Below are positions 1 through 9,412 of a stretch of DNA of 35,888 nt, piece by piece. Below the pieces are notes generated by a model. The model did no database searches, was not told the DNA's origin, and saw only the letters and a program-made list of their open reading frames with translations. The translations under genes and the position numbers were made by a program. The stretch lies in assembly GCA_018262455.1 (NCBI GenBank), contig JAGSPR010000049.1:1-35888 (forward strand). The letters are read 5' to 3'. Position 1 is the first letter of the stretch; each line of letters opens with the position of its first letter. This stretch comes from Deltaproteobacteria bacterium. GTDB lineage: Bacteria; Myxococcota; Polyangia; Haliangiales; Haliangiaceae.

Positions 1-10
1 GCCCGCCGCG

Positions 11-598
11 GTGGTGCGTTGCACCTGCGTGGAGGCAGCATGGATCGCGGGGCTCCGGCGTGGCGACGCGAGCGCGTTCGACCGCGTGTTCACCGCCTAT
101 CGCCGCCGGCTCTACGCGTACCTTGCCCGCATGACGCGGCGCCGCGATGTCGCGGAGGATCTGCTGCAGGAGACCTTCCTGCGGCTCGCCCAGCACGCCC
201 GCCGGCTCGACGCCGACACGCGACTTGGCGCGTGGCTGTTCACGGTGGCGCACCGGCTCGTGGTCAGCTGGGCACGCGCTCAGGCCGTCCGCGCCCAGCT
301 CGCTGGCGATCTGCCACTTCGCGAGTCGCCTCACGATGCGCGCTCGCCGCTCGAGGCCCTCGCCGATTCGCAGGTCCAGCTGGCGCTCGAGCGCGCGTTC
401 GCCCAGCTCGCCCCCGCCTACCGCGAGGTCGCGCTGCTCGTCGGGGTCGAGGGCATGCAGCCGACCGAGGTCGCGCAGATCCTCGGCCAGAAACCCGAGG
501 CCGTCCGCCAGCGCCTCGCACGTGCCAGGATCCAGCTCGCCGAAGCCCTCGGCGAGCACTGTCCCGCGGCCTGGAGGACTCATGACGATCGACGATGA
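11..598 (+). CDS. ECF-type RNA polymerase sigma factor
   Basis: Predicted group 4 (extracytoplasmic function) sigma factor that would direct RNA polymerase to a small regulon. Of 195 residues, about 22-92 form sigma region 2 (the YRRRLYAYLARM helix, then the DVAEDLLQETFLRL segment typical of core-RNAP-binding region 2.2) and about 125-182 form region 4 with a helix-turn-helix (PTEVAQILGQKPEAVRQRLARAR). The linker is short and there is no C-terminal sensor extension. In-frame GTG codons at 11, 14 and 29 are possible starts. The frame is open to near the window edge, so the true start could lie upstream. Its stop overlaps the next gene by 17 nt, implying co-translation with that small membrane protein, the usual place for a regulator of an ECF factor. 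Family assignment is secure; the regulon is unknown. Confidence 0.9.
   Translation: MVRCTCVEAAWIAGLRRGDASAFDRVFTAYRRRLYAYLARMTRRRDVAEDLLQETFLRLAQHARRLDADTRLGAWLFTVAHRLVVSWARAQAVRAQLAGDLPLRESPHDARSPLEALADSQVQLALERAFAQLAPAYREVALLVGVEGMQPTEVAQILGQKPEAVRQRLARARIQLAEALGEHCPAAWRTHDDRR
573..577 (+). promoter_or_regulatory. Ribosome binding site deciding the start at 582
   Basis: GGAGG lies 4 nt before the ATG at 582, inside the end of the sigma factor gene. It fixes the start of the small membrane protein among the upstream in-frame codons and suggests re-initiation coupled to sigma factor translation. Confidence 0.7.
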
Positions 599-803
599 TG
601 CCGAGGCGTTCGCGGCGCTCAGCAAGGAGCTGCCCGCGATCGATGTCGATTCGACGACCGCCGAGATGATCGCCCGGCGGGCCCGCCAGGATCTCGGCAA
701 GGGGCCGTCCCTGCGCCGGTGGATCCTGCCGATCACGGCGGGTGTGGCCACCGCGAGCTACGCGGTGTGGACGATCATGAAGCTCATCGAGGTGCTCGGC
801 TAG
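582..803 (+). CDS. Small single-pass membrane protein, possible sigma factor partner
   Basis: A 73-residue protein: an acidic N-terminal half (residues 1-40, rich in D/E/A), a basic patch (SLRRW near 43-47) and one predicted membrane helix at about 47-68 (ILPITAGVATASYAVWTIM), then a short tail. The order suggests a cytoplasmic N-terminus and a membrane anchor. It overlaps the ECF sigma gene by 17 nt and has its own GGAGG site, so the two are surely co-expressed. Position and topology suggest it binds or tethers the sigma factor, but it has no HxxxCxxC zinc anti-sigma motif and is much shorter than ordinary anti-sigma factors. The anti-sigma role is inference from context only. Confidence 0.75.
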   Translation: MTIDDDAEAFAALSKELPAIDVDSTTAEMIARRARQDLGKGPSLRRWILPITAGVATASYAVWTIMKLIEVLG

Positions 804-805
804 CG

Positions 806-2164
<1,359 letters not shown>

Positions 2165-2165
2165 C

Positions 2166-4013
2166 TCAATCGGCGCCCGCGATGGCGCCGGCATACATCT
2201 TGTCGAGCAGCCCTGCGTACTTCTTCTCGACGACCTTGCGCTTGACCTTGAGGCTCGGCGTCAGCTCGCCCGCGTCGACCGTGAGATCGGTCGGCAAGAT
2301 CGCGAACTGCTTGACGGTCTCGTACTTCGCGAGCGTCTGGTTCAGCGCGTCGAAGTACGTCGACACCAGCGCCTTCGCCTCGGTCGTCTGGACGATGTCG
2401 GTGTAGCTCTTGCCGTCGAGCCCTTGGTCGCGCGCCCACTTCATCATCGCCTCCTCGTCGAGCGTGACGAGCGCGGTGACGAAGTTGCGCTTGTCGCCGT
2501 GGATGATGACCTGGCTGATGTAGGGACAGCTCGCCTTGAGCTTGCCCTCGATCGACTGCGGCGCGATGTACTTGCCGCCCGACGTCTTGATCAGGTCCTT
2601 CTTGCGATCGGTGATCCGCAGGAAGCCGTGCGGGTCGATTTCGCCGATGTCGCCGGTGCGCAGCCAGTGGTCGGGGGTCAGGGCCTCCGCCGTCTGCTCG
2701 GGGAGGTTGTGATAGCCCTGCATGACGCCCGGGCTCTTGATCAGGATCTCGCCGTCCTCGGGCGCGAGCTTGATCTCGGTCCCGGGCATCGGCAGGCCGA
2801 CCGTGCCGAACGCGAACTTGCTCGGGCGGTTCACGAAGCTCGCGGCGCTGCTCTCGGTGAGGCCGTAGCCCTCGAGGATCAGGATGTCGCACGCGTGGAA
2901 GAACTCGGCGATCTCGCGCGACAGCGGTGCCGAGCCGGAGATGAAGTAGCGGACCCGACCGCCGAACCGCTGCTTGATCTTCGAGAACACGAGCCGGTCG
3001 GCGAGCTTGAGCTGGAGCGCGAGCAGGCCGCTCGGCTGCTGGCCCTCCTGGCGCAGCTTCGAGCCTTGCTTGCCGATCCCGATCGCCCACTCGAAGATCT
3101 TCTGCTTCACCCCACCCTGCTTCGCTCCCTCCATGATCTTGTTGTAGACCTTCTCGAAGATCCGCGGCACCGCGGCCATCATCGTCGGCTTGACGATCGC
3201 GAGGTTGTCGACGAGCTTCGGGATCCGGCCATCGATCGCACACACCGAGCCTGACGCGATGTGCCCGGCGGCCAGCACCTTGCCGAACGAGTGCGCCATC
3301 GGCAGCCACAGGTACTGCACATCGTCGGACGTCAGCAGCCGGGTGCAATCCATCGCGTCGGCCGTGTAGGCCCAGCACTCGTGGAGGAGGCGCACGCCCT
3401 TCGGCTTGCCGGTGGTGCCCGACGTGTAGATCAACGTCGCGAGGTGCTCGCCCTTGATGCCGGCGACGACCTCGTCGACTGCCCGTGGATCCTTGGCGAG
3501 GTACGCCGCGCCGGCGGCCTCGAGGTCCGCGAGGGTCATCGCCCAGTCGTTGGCCTTGTCGGGCGCACCGTCGATCAGGATCAGCTTGTCGAGCTTGGGC
3601 AGCTCGGCACGATGCGCCGTGAGCTTCTCGAGCTGCTGGGCGTCCTCGACGAACGCGAAGCGCGCCCCGGAGTCGGCGAGGATGTAGGCGCATTCCTCGG
3701 CGGTGCTCGACGGGTAGACCGTGGTGGTCGCGCCACCTGCAGACAAGATGCCCAGGTCGCACAGCAGCCACTCGACGCGCGTGTTCGAGAGCAGCCCGAC
3801 CCGGTCCTCGCGCTGCACCCCGAGCGAGAGCAGCCCCGCCGCGATCGCCCGCACCCGCTCCCCGGCCTGCCGCCAGGTCATCGAGCGCCACGCATCACCC
3901 ACCGGATATCGGTACGCCTCGCGATCGGGAGTCTGCTGCACCCGGGAAGCGAGGAGCTGGGCGATCGACGTGGACTTACGGATCAGTTTCTCGGGCGCGA
4001 TCGACTCGGGCAT
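2166..4013 (-). CDS. AMP-forming long-chain acyl-CoA synthetase
   Basis: Predicted cytoplasmic or membrane-associated enzyme that activates fatty acids to acyl-CoA via an acyl-adenylate. It has 615 residues, the usual length of the FAA1/FadD15 branch of the ANL superfamily. The ATP-binding loop YTSGTTGKPKG is at about 196-206. Further on are the GYGLTESS motif, the WLRTGDIGEID aspartate motif that binds ribose, the DRKKDLIKTSGGKYIAP hinge and the C-terminal domain. All expected motifs are present. It is the first gene of a two-gene unit with the unknown lipoprotein (stop and start separated by 1 nt). Upstream, TAGTCC occupies the leaderless -10 position 6 nt before ATG 4013, a one-base departure from TANNNT. 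Chain-length preference cannot be read from the sequence. Confidence 0.95.
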   Translation of the reverse strand: MPESIAPEKLIRKSTSIAQLLASRVQQTPDREAYRYPVGDAWRSMTWRQAGERVRAIAAGLLSLGVQREDRVGLLSNTRVEWLLCDLGILSAGGATTTVYPSSTAEECAYILADSGARFAFVEDAQQLEKLTAHRAELPKLDKLILIDGAPDKANDWAMTLADLEAAGAAYLAKDPRAVDEVVAGIKGEHLATLIYTSGTTGKPKGVRLLHECWAYTADAMDCTRLLTSDDVQYLWLPMAHSFGKVLAAGHIASGSVCAIDGRIPKLVDNLAIVKPTMMAAVPRIFEKVYNKIMEGAKQGGVKQKIFEWAIGIGKQGSKLRQEGQQPSGLLALQLKLADRLVFSKIKQRFGGRVRYFISGSAPLSREIAEFFHACDILILEGYGLTESSAASFVNRPSKFAFGTVGLPMPGTEIKLAPEDGEILIKSPGVMQGYHNLPEQTAEALTPDHWLRTGDIGEIDPHGFLRITDRKKDLIKTSGGKYIAPQSIEGKLKASCPYISQVIIHGDKRNFVTALVTLDEEAMMKWARDQGLDGKSYTDIVQTTEAKALVSTYFDALNQTLAKYETVKQFAILPTDLTVDAGELTPSLKVKRKVVEKKYAGLLDKMYAGAIAGAD

Positions 4014-4105
4014 ACGCCCGGACTATGCCCACGGGGGCGTTATTGCCGCAACGTGAACGCGGGCTATCCCCAAACTCCCGCTGTTCCGGCCGGCTGCCGA
4101 CGCGG

Positions 4106-4111
4106 TAGCTT
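4106..4111 (+). promoter_or_regulatory. Leaderless-type -10 hexamer TAGCTT
   Basis: TAGCTT ends exactly 6 nt before GTG 4118, so transcription would begin at or next to the start codon of the helicase gene. No Shine-Dalgarno sequence precedes that GTG. Confidence 0.5.
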
Positions 4112-4117
4112 TGCCCC

Positions 4118-6019
4118 GTGGCCCTCGATGCTCGCGATTGGCTCGACGCGCTCGCCGCCGCATGGCGTGCCGAACGGATGGCCGTCCGCGCGAAGGTCGC
4201 GCTCGAGCGCTCGGGCCGCGTGCTGCCCGAGCGCGTCGCCCTCGGGATCGCGCTCGACCACCTGCGCATCATCGAGGAGCAGTCCGCGCCCGGGGATCGA
4301 GCGCGGGTGCAGGTCGCGGTGCCCGAGTCGGTCGATCTCGACAACCTGCGGATCTCGCCCGGCGAGCCGGTGCGGCTGTGGGCCGAGCATCCCGACGAAC
4401 CGGGCGCGGTGCGAGGCGTCCTCCTGCGGCGCGAGGAGCAGACGTTGTGGCTGATGCTCGACCACGCGGTCGACGAGCTCGACCGCGCGTACGCCCTCGA
4501 CCCGGAGGCGCCGGAGCTGACGTTCGATCGCGGCGATCGGGCGATCGAGCGCGCGAGGGCCGCGCTCGCGACCTCGGATCTTGCCCGCCTCCGCGATGTC
4601 GCGGCCCAGGCCAAGCCGCCCCGCCCGCTGGCCCCGACCCGCTGGACGCCGCTCGACGACGCGCTCGACGAGCGCCAGCAGGCCGCGGTCGATGCCGCCC
4701 TGCGCTCGGGAGACATCGCGCTGATCCACGGACCACCGGGCACCGGCAAGACGCGGACCCTGGTCGAGGTCGTGCGGCAGCGGGTCGCGCGAGGCGAGCG
4801 CGTGCTGTGCGCGGCGCCCTCGAACACGGCTGTCGACAACCTCGGCATCCGGCTCGCCGAGGCAGGCGTCCGCGCGGTCCGGCTCGGCCATCCAGCACGG
4901 ATCTCGCCGAAGCTGCTCGCGCTCACCATCGACGCGCAGGTCGAAGCCGACGGCGCCTCGAAGCTGGTGCGCGAGTGGCGCGATCGAGCCCGCGCGCTCC
5001 GCAAGAAGTCGATGTGGACCGAAGCCCGGGCGCTCGATCGCGATGCGGCGCGCGAGCTCGCCAACGCCGAGCGCGCGATCCTCGCGCGGGCCGACGTCGT
5101 GCTCGCGACGTGCGCGGGTTGCGATCACCCCATCCTCGGCGCGGATCTGTTCGACTGCGTCGTGATCGACGAGGCCACGCAGGCACCCGATCCGTTGCTG
5201 CTGGTCGCGCTCGGCCGGGCCAAGGTCGCGGTGCTGGCAGGCGATCCGCACCAGCTCGGCCCGGTGATCACCGGGGGAGTGGACGCGGAGGCGACGCTCG
5301 GCACCACGATCTTCGAGAGGCTGTGCGACGAAGCGGCCGTGATGCTCGAGCAGCAGCACCGGATGCACGTCGAGATCATGACGTTCCCGTCGCGCTCGAT
5401 GTACGCCGGGTGCCTCGTCGCATCACCCGCCGTCGCGGGGCACCGGCTCGAGGACCAGGGGGTGCAGCCCGATCCGCTGCGCCCTCGCCCGCTGTGGCTG
5501 ATCGACACCGCGGGCAAGGGCTGGCTCGAGCAGCGCACCGAGCTCGAGGCCGGGGGCTCGCTCACCAACCTCCCCGCGTTCCAGTTCGACCCCAGCACGT
5601 CCAACAGCGGCAACGCGGAGCGGGTCGCGGCGGAGGCGCGCCGGCTGCTGTCGCGCGGGCTGGCCCCGACCGAGATCGCGATCATCGCGGCGTACTCGGC
5701 CCAGGCGCGCCGGCTCCGCGAGCTGCTCCGCGACGAGCGAGCCGCCGGGCTCGAGATCGGGACCGTCGACGGCTTCCAGGGTCGCGAGAAGGAAGCGGTG
5801 ATCGTCGATCTCGTGCGCTCGAACGAGCACGGCGAGATCGGCTTCCTCGCGAATACCCGACGGATGAACGTGGCCCTGACCCGCGCCCGGCGCTGCCTGC
5901 TCGTGATCGCCGATTCCGCCACCCTGGGAGATCATCCGTATTACGCGGCCTTCCTGCGCTACGTCGACGAGATCGACGCCCACGGCAGCGCATGGAGCGA
6001 CGACGCCCCGCCGCTCTGA
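4118..6019 (+). CDS. UPF1/IGHMBP2-like superfamily 1 helicase
   Basis: Predicted ATP-dependent DNA or RNA helicase of the SF1B UPF1-like class, 633 residues. An N-terminal beta-rich region (about 1-165) resembles the domain that precedes the helicase core in IGHMBP2-type proteins. Then come the Q motif (LDERQQAAV, about 183-191), Walker A GPPGTGKT (205-212, Lys211), Walker B VVIDEATQAPDP, motif III GDPHQLGPV, QQHRM, motif V (VDGFQGREKEAVI) and motif VI (NVALTRARR). All helicase motifs are intact. The GTG start is supported by the -10-like hexamer 6 nt upstream and by protein homology beginning shortly after. Bacterial members are poorly characterised; the substrate is not deducible. Confidence 0.93.
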   Translation: MALDARDWLDALAAAWRAERMAVRAKVALERSGRVLPERVALGIALDHLRIIEEQSAPGDRARVQVAVPESVDLDNLRISPGEPVRLWAEHPDEPGAVRGVLLRREEQTLWLMLDHAVDELDRAYALDPEAPELTFDRGDRAIERARAALATSDLARLRDVAAQAKPPRPLAPTRWTPLDDALDERQQAAVDAALRSGDIALIHGPPGTGKTRTLVEVVRQRVARGERVLCAAPSNTAVDNLGIRLAEAGVRAVRLGHPARISPKLLALTIDAQVEADGASKLVREWRDRARALRKKSMWTEARALDRDAARELANAERAILARADVVLATCAGCDHPILGADLFDCVVIDEATQAPDPLLLVALGRAKVAVLAGDPHQLGPVITGGVDAEATLGTTIFERLCDEAAVMLEQQHRMHVEIMTFPSRSMYAGCLVASPAVAGHRLEDQGVQPDPLRPRPLWLIDTAGKGWLEQRTELEAGGSLTNLPAFQFDPSTSNSGNAERVAAEARRLLSRGLAPTEIAIIAAYSAQARRLRELLRDERAAGLEIGTVDGFQGREKEAVIVDLVRSNEHGEIGFLANTRRMNVALTRARRCLLVIADSATLGDHPYYAAFLRYVDEIDAHGSAWSDDAPPL

Positions 6020-6032
6020 TACAACCAGCCCT

Positions 6033-6557
6033 GTGAACATCCGCAGTTTTGTCGTGCTCACCCTCCTCGCGATCGCCGGTTGCGAAAAGACCTCGGACGT
6101 CGGCGCCATGCAGGACGAGGCCTCCGGAATCGCCAACACCGCCAAGCCTCGGCTCGAGGCGCTGAAGGCGCGCGTCACGATGCTGGAGGAGCGCGGCAAG
6201 ACGCTGACCGCAGACTCCCCCGGCCTTGGCGAAGCCCGCACGCTGTTCGTCGAGACGAACACCAAGCTCGTCGAATTGCGTGGTCTCGTGGCCCAGGCGC
6301 CGACCGCGATCGCCAGTGCCGCGAAGGCCGAGCACCCCCGTGGCGAGCTGATCCGGCTCATGGGCGAGATGCGTGAGCGACTGGATGACGGCCAGGCCGA
6401 GATCACCACGAACCTCAATACCGTCGAGAGCTGGCTGGCTTCCATGGAATGGCGCCCGAAGCTGGCGATGGCGCCCGCCCCAGCGGCCCCCACGCCCACG
6501 CCCGCGCCGACTCCCGAGTCGCAGCCCGCAGTGACGCCGCCGACCGGCACGCGCTGA
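6033..6557 (+). CDS. Small coiled-coil lipoprotein
   Basis: Unrecognised lipoprotein of 174 residues. The signal peptide ends in LAIAGC (Cys17). The middle (about 30-140) is almost entirely helical with heptad-like spacing (LEALKARVTMLEERGKTL and similar), suggesting a periplasmic coiled coil. The tail (about 147-174) is Pro/Ala/Thr-rich. The GTG start is 14 nt after the helicase stop; a TACAAC sequence sits 7 nt before it, a poor match to the leaderless -10 seen elsewhere, so co-transcription with the helicase is also possible. Function unknown. Confidence 0.85.
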   Translation: MNIRSFVVLTLLAIAGCEKTSDVGAMQDEASGIANTAKPRLEALKARVTMLEERGKTLTADSPGLGEARTLFVETNTKLVELRGLVAQAPTAIASAAKAEHPRGELIRLMGEMRERLDDGQAEITTNLNTVESWLASMEWRPKLAMAPAPAAPTPTPAPTPESQPAVTPPTGTR

Positions 6558-6582
6558 GCGCGTCTTCCTGGCCTGCCGGCGC

Positions 6583-6588
6583 TATGCT
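6583..6588 (+). promoter_or_regulatory. Leaderless-type -10 hexamer TATGCT
   Basis: TATGCT lies 6 nt before ATG 6595 of the DUF362 gene, with no Shine-Dalgarno sequence between. Confidence 0.5.
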
Positions 6589-6594
6589 CGGCGC

Positions 6595-8088
6595 ATGAAG
6601 ATCCCGGTCAAGCCGAAGGTCATCCTTCGAAGCTGTCGCGACTACGATCCCGAGCGGATCCGGACGATCATCCGTGAAGGGCTCGAAGAGCTCGGGCTCC
6701 GACCGTTCGGACGCACGCTGGTCAAGCCAAACCTCGTCGCGGCGGGACCGATGTTTCCCTATGCGTACACCCGTCCCGAGTTCGGCGAGGGTGTGCTGCG
6801 CGCGCTCCGCGATGTCGGAGGTACGGCCATGACGGAGCTCGCCGCCGGCGAGCGCTGCGGCATCACCGTGCCGTCCCGCGTCGCGTTTCGCGAGTCCGGC
6901 TGGGACGCGATGCTGAAGAAGCTCGACGACGTGAAGCGCTACTGCTTCGAGGAGACCCAGCAGGTCGAGATCCCGCTCACCCACCCCAACCGGCTGCGCG
7001 ACTACCTGTTCACGCCCGAGCCCGTCGCCCGCGCCGACTTCTTCGTCAACTGCCCGAAGTTCAAAGCACATCCGTGGACCACCGTGACGTTCTCCTGCAA
7101 GGCGTACATCGGCATCCAGGACGACCGCCATCGGCTGATCGATCACGATCACAAGCTCAACGAGAAGATCGCGGATCTCCAGCACATCATCCAGCCGCAG
7201 TTCATCGCGATCGACGCGATCACCGCCGGCGAGGGCCGGATGCTGACCCCGACCCCGTTCCCGCTCGGGCTCATCATCATGGGCAACAGCCAGGTCGCGT
7301 TCGACGCGGTGTGCTGCAACATCATCGGTGTCGATCCCAACACCGTCGATCACATCCGGCTCTCCGCGGAGCATGGATTCGGCACCACCGACATCTCGCA
7401 GGTCGAGATCACGGGCGATGTGACGCTCGAAGAAGCGCAGGCCCGCGCCAAGGGATTCAAGGTCGGCTTGATCCGGGTCGAGAAGTACTTCGAGGGCACG
7501 AACATCACCGCCTATGCAGGCCCGCCGCCCGCATCGGAGGCCGGCGACTACTGCTGGGGCGGTTGTCCGGGGGCGATCGAGGAGGCGATCGAGATCCTCC
7601 GGGTGTTCGACAAGGAGACCGACAGGAAGATGCCGCGGCTCCACGTGGTGTTCGGCAAGTACCGAGGCGACATCGATGCCAAGCCCGGTGAGAAGGTGGT
7701 CTTCATCGGGGACTGCGCTGACTGGAAGGGCCAGCTGCATGGCAAGCCGATCGCGATCGAGAGCTTGTACAAGGAGCGAGAGACGCTCGATCCGCATACG
7801 GCGCAATCGCAGGACATCTTCGCAAAGCTCGCCACCGCCAAGAGCAAGCTTTCTGGGTCGGTGGTCCGACTCGAGGGCTGCCCGGTGTCGGTCGCAGAGC
7901 AGGTGCTCGCGCTCGTCAGCATCTCTGGTGTGAAGAACCCGTACTACGATCCCTCCAGCGTCGTGACGTTCGGACGGGCGTATCTCGGATGGAAGGCACG
8001 GGTGACGCTGAACAAGCTGCAGCGCAAACGCTACCAGCAGAACGGGACGTTCCTCGAGCGGGGTCAGGCTGCCCCGGAGCTGGCGTGA
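6595..8088 (+). CDS. DUF362 domain protein with cysteine-containing C-terminal extension
   Basis: A 497-residue protein. About 38-265 match the DUF362 fold: VKPNLV near 44-49, VNCPKFKAHPWTTVTFSCK near 151-169, a DAITAGEGR segment near 207-215 and the FDAVCCNIIGVDP strand near 236-248. DUF362 proteins are uncharacterised and often linked to iron-sulfur proteins. No CxxCxxCxxxC ferredoxin motif is visible here. The extra C-terminal 200 residues carry CWGGC (320-324), GDC near 373 and a later GC, possible metal or disulfide sites. There is no signal peptide, so it is probably cytoplasmic. A TATGCT hexamer immediately upstream supports the ATG and an independent transcript. Family call is firm; biochemical role unknown. 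Confidence 0.88.
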   Translation: MKIPVKPKVILRSCRDYDPERIRTIIREGLEELGLRPFGRTLVKPNLVAAGPMFPYAYTRPEFGEGVLRALRDVGGTAMTELAAGERCGITVPSRVAFRESGWDAMLKKLDDVKRYCFEETQQVEIPLTHPNRLRDYLFTPEPVARADFFVNCPKFKAHPWTTVTFSCKAYIGIQDDRHRLIDHDHKLNEKIADLQHIIQPQFIAIDAITAGEGRMLTPTPFPLGLIIMGNSQVAFDAVCCNIIGVDPNTVDHIRLSAEHGFGTTDISQVEITGDVTLEEAQARAKGFKVGLIRVEKYFEGTNITAYAGPPPASEAGDYCWGGCPGAIEEAIEILRVFDKETDRKMPRLHVVFGKYRGDIDAKPGEKVVFIGDCADWKGQLHGKPIAIESLYKERETLDPHTAQSQDIFAKLATAKSKLSGSVVRLEGCPVSVAEQVLALVSISGVKNPYYDPSSVVTFGRAYLGWKARVTLNKLQRKRYQQNGTFLERGQAAPELA

Positions 8089-8237
8089 TCGGGCCGGGCT
8101 GGCTCCCGGCGCGTCGGCGTCCGCGTTCGTTGACGCGGTGGCGCCCTACCCTCGCCTACACCGGGCGACGCCCACGTCGCAGGCGCGCCCGTGAGGCAAC
8201 GAAGATCGATGCGCCGGCAGCGTCGGCAGTGAATACT

Positions 8238-8516
8238 ATGGCCATGCTCTTCGATCAGCCCCCCTCCGAATTGCCGGTCGCGACCGTGCGATCGCGCGGG
8301 ATCACGGCGGTCGCGACCGCACTCCGCTGCTGGCTCTCCGCGCGCTGGCAATGGTTCCGGCCCCGCACGGTCCCCGTGATGGTCGCGGTGCTCGGAACCA
8401 TCGCGCTCGCCGGCTCTGCGAGCTATCTGTCGAACCTGGCGCACCAGCCCACCGAGCGCGTGGCGGCACCGACGCTCTTGATGCATCAACAAGACGTCGC
8501 GCAGCTGCGTCCTTAG
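8238..8516 (+). CDS. Hypothetical small membrane protein
   Basis: An open frame of 92 codons with one clear hydrophobic helix (about residues 48-70, VPVMVAVLGTIALAGSASYL) after a basic segment (WQWFRPR), so probably a single-pass inner-membrane protein with the N-terminus inside. No family recognised. Starts at GTG 8229, ATG 8238 or ATG 8244 are all possible; an AATACT hexamer 6 nt before 8244 resembles the -10 position seen at other genes. It ends 17 nt before the next gene. Third-codon-position GC bias favours this frame, but coding status is moderate. Confidence 0.55.
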   Translation: MAMLFDQPPSELPVATVRSRGITAVATALRCWLSARWQWFRPRTVPVMVAVLGTIALAGSASYLSNLAHQPTERVAAPTLLMHQQDVAQLRP

Positions 8517-8520
8517 CAGG

Positions 8521-8526
8521 TACCTT
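8521..8526 (+). promoter_or_regulatory. Leaderless-type -10 hexamer TACCTT
   Basis: TACCTT sits 7 nt before ATG 8534 of the metallo-hydrolase gene. Confidence 0.45.
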
Positions 8527-8533
8527 CGCGCGC

Positions 8534-9394
8534 ATGTCGATCCGCGACGTGCGCCACCTCAACTGCGCGACCCTGTGCCCGGTCGCAGGCTTCTTGACCG
8601 GTCAGCGTTCCGCCGGCCTGGGGCTCGGACGGGGCAAGCTGATCTGCCACTGCCTGGTCATCGAGACGGCGCGCGACGGGCTCGTGCTGGTCGACACCGG
8701 GTTCGGGACCCGCGATGTCGCCGGCCAGAGCGGGCTCTCGGCCCCGTTTCGCCGGATCGCCGGGCCGAAGCTCGACTTCGCAGAGACCGCGCTCGCCCAG
8801 ATCGAGGCGCTCGGTCACAAGGCGACCGATGTCAGGCACATCGTGGTGACGCACCTCGATATCGATCATGCCGGCGGGCTCGTCGACTTCCCGACTGCCA
8901 AGGTCCACCTCCACGCCCGCGAGCACGCGGCCGCGATGGCGCGCACGCGCTTCAAGGAGCGCGAGCGCTATCTCGCGAGTCACTGGGCCCACGGCCCGAG
9001 GTGGGAGGTCTATACCGAGGACGGTGACACGTGGCGCGGGCTGCCCGCGGTCACCCGACTGCGCGGGCTCGACGCCGACATCGGCCTCCTGCCGATGCAC
9101 GGCCACACGCGGGGGCACTCCGCGGTGATCGTGGCGGCACGCGACCGCTGGCTCGTCCACGCCGGCGACGCGTACTTCCACCACACCGCGATCGACGGCA
9201 GCGGTCGCGTGCCGCTCGGGCTCCTCGCGTTCGAGCGCGCGACCCAGGCGGATCCGGCAGCTCGCCGCGCCTCGCTCGCCGCGCTGCGGCAGCTGCGCGA
9301 GCGCTATTCAGATATCGACATGTTCTCCGCCCACGATCTGCAGGAGTTCGAGGCGCTCTGCAGGAGCTCCCACGCGCTGCGGATGGCCAGCTGA
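8534..9394 (+). CDS. Metallo-beta-lactamase-fold hydrolase
   Basis: A 286-residue MBL-fold enzyme resembling the lactonase (AttM/AiiA-like) branch that opens lactone or ester rings. Metal-site elements are visible: VDTG near 53-56, THLDIDH (His107, Asp109, Asp111, His112), HGHTRGHS (189-196) and HAGDAYFH with the bridging Asp212. The usual second histidine of HxHxDH is Asp109 here, giving HxDxDH. It has no signal peptide. It converges on the DUF4139 gene, separated by an inverted repeat. N-acyl-homoserine lactone hydrolysis is possible but unproven; substrate specificity cannot be read from these motifs. Confidence 0.88.
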   Translation: MSIRDVRHLNCATLCPVAGFLTGQRSAGLGLGRGKLICHCLVIETARDGLVLVDTGFGTRDVAGQSGLSAPFRRIAGPKLDFAETALAQIEALGHKATDVRHIVVTHLDIDHAGGLVDFPTAKVHLHAREHAAAMARTRFKERERYLASHWAHGPRWEVYTEDGDTWRGLPAVTRLRGLDADIGLLPMHGHTRGHSAVIVAARDRWLVHAGDAYFHHTAIDGSGRVPLGLLAFERATQADPAARRASLAALRQLRERYSDIDMFSAHDLQEFEALCRSSHALRMAS

Positions 9395-9411
9395 TCCCGT
9401 CGCGGGATCGG
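9391..9411. terminator. Hairpin between convergent genes, candidate bidirectional terminator
   Basis: GATCCCG (9393-9399), a 3-nt loop and CGGGATC (9403-9409) form a perfect 7-bp stem, extendable by one G-T and one C-G pair. It spans the stop of the hydrolase gene and ends just before the stop of the DUF4139 gene. No T-run follows on either strand, so intrinsic termination is uncertain. Confidence 0.45.
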
Positions 9412-9412
9412 G

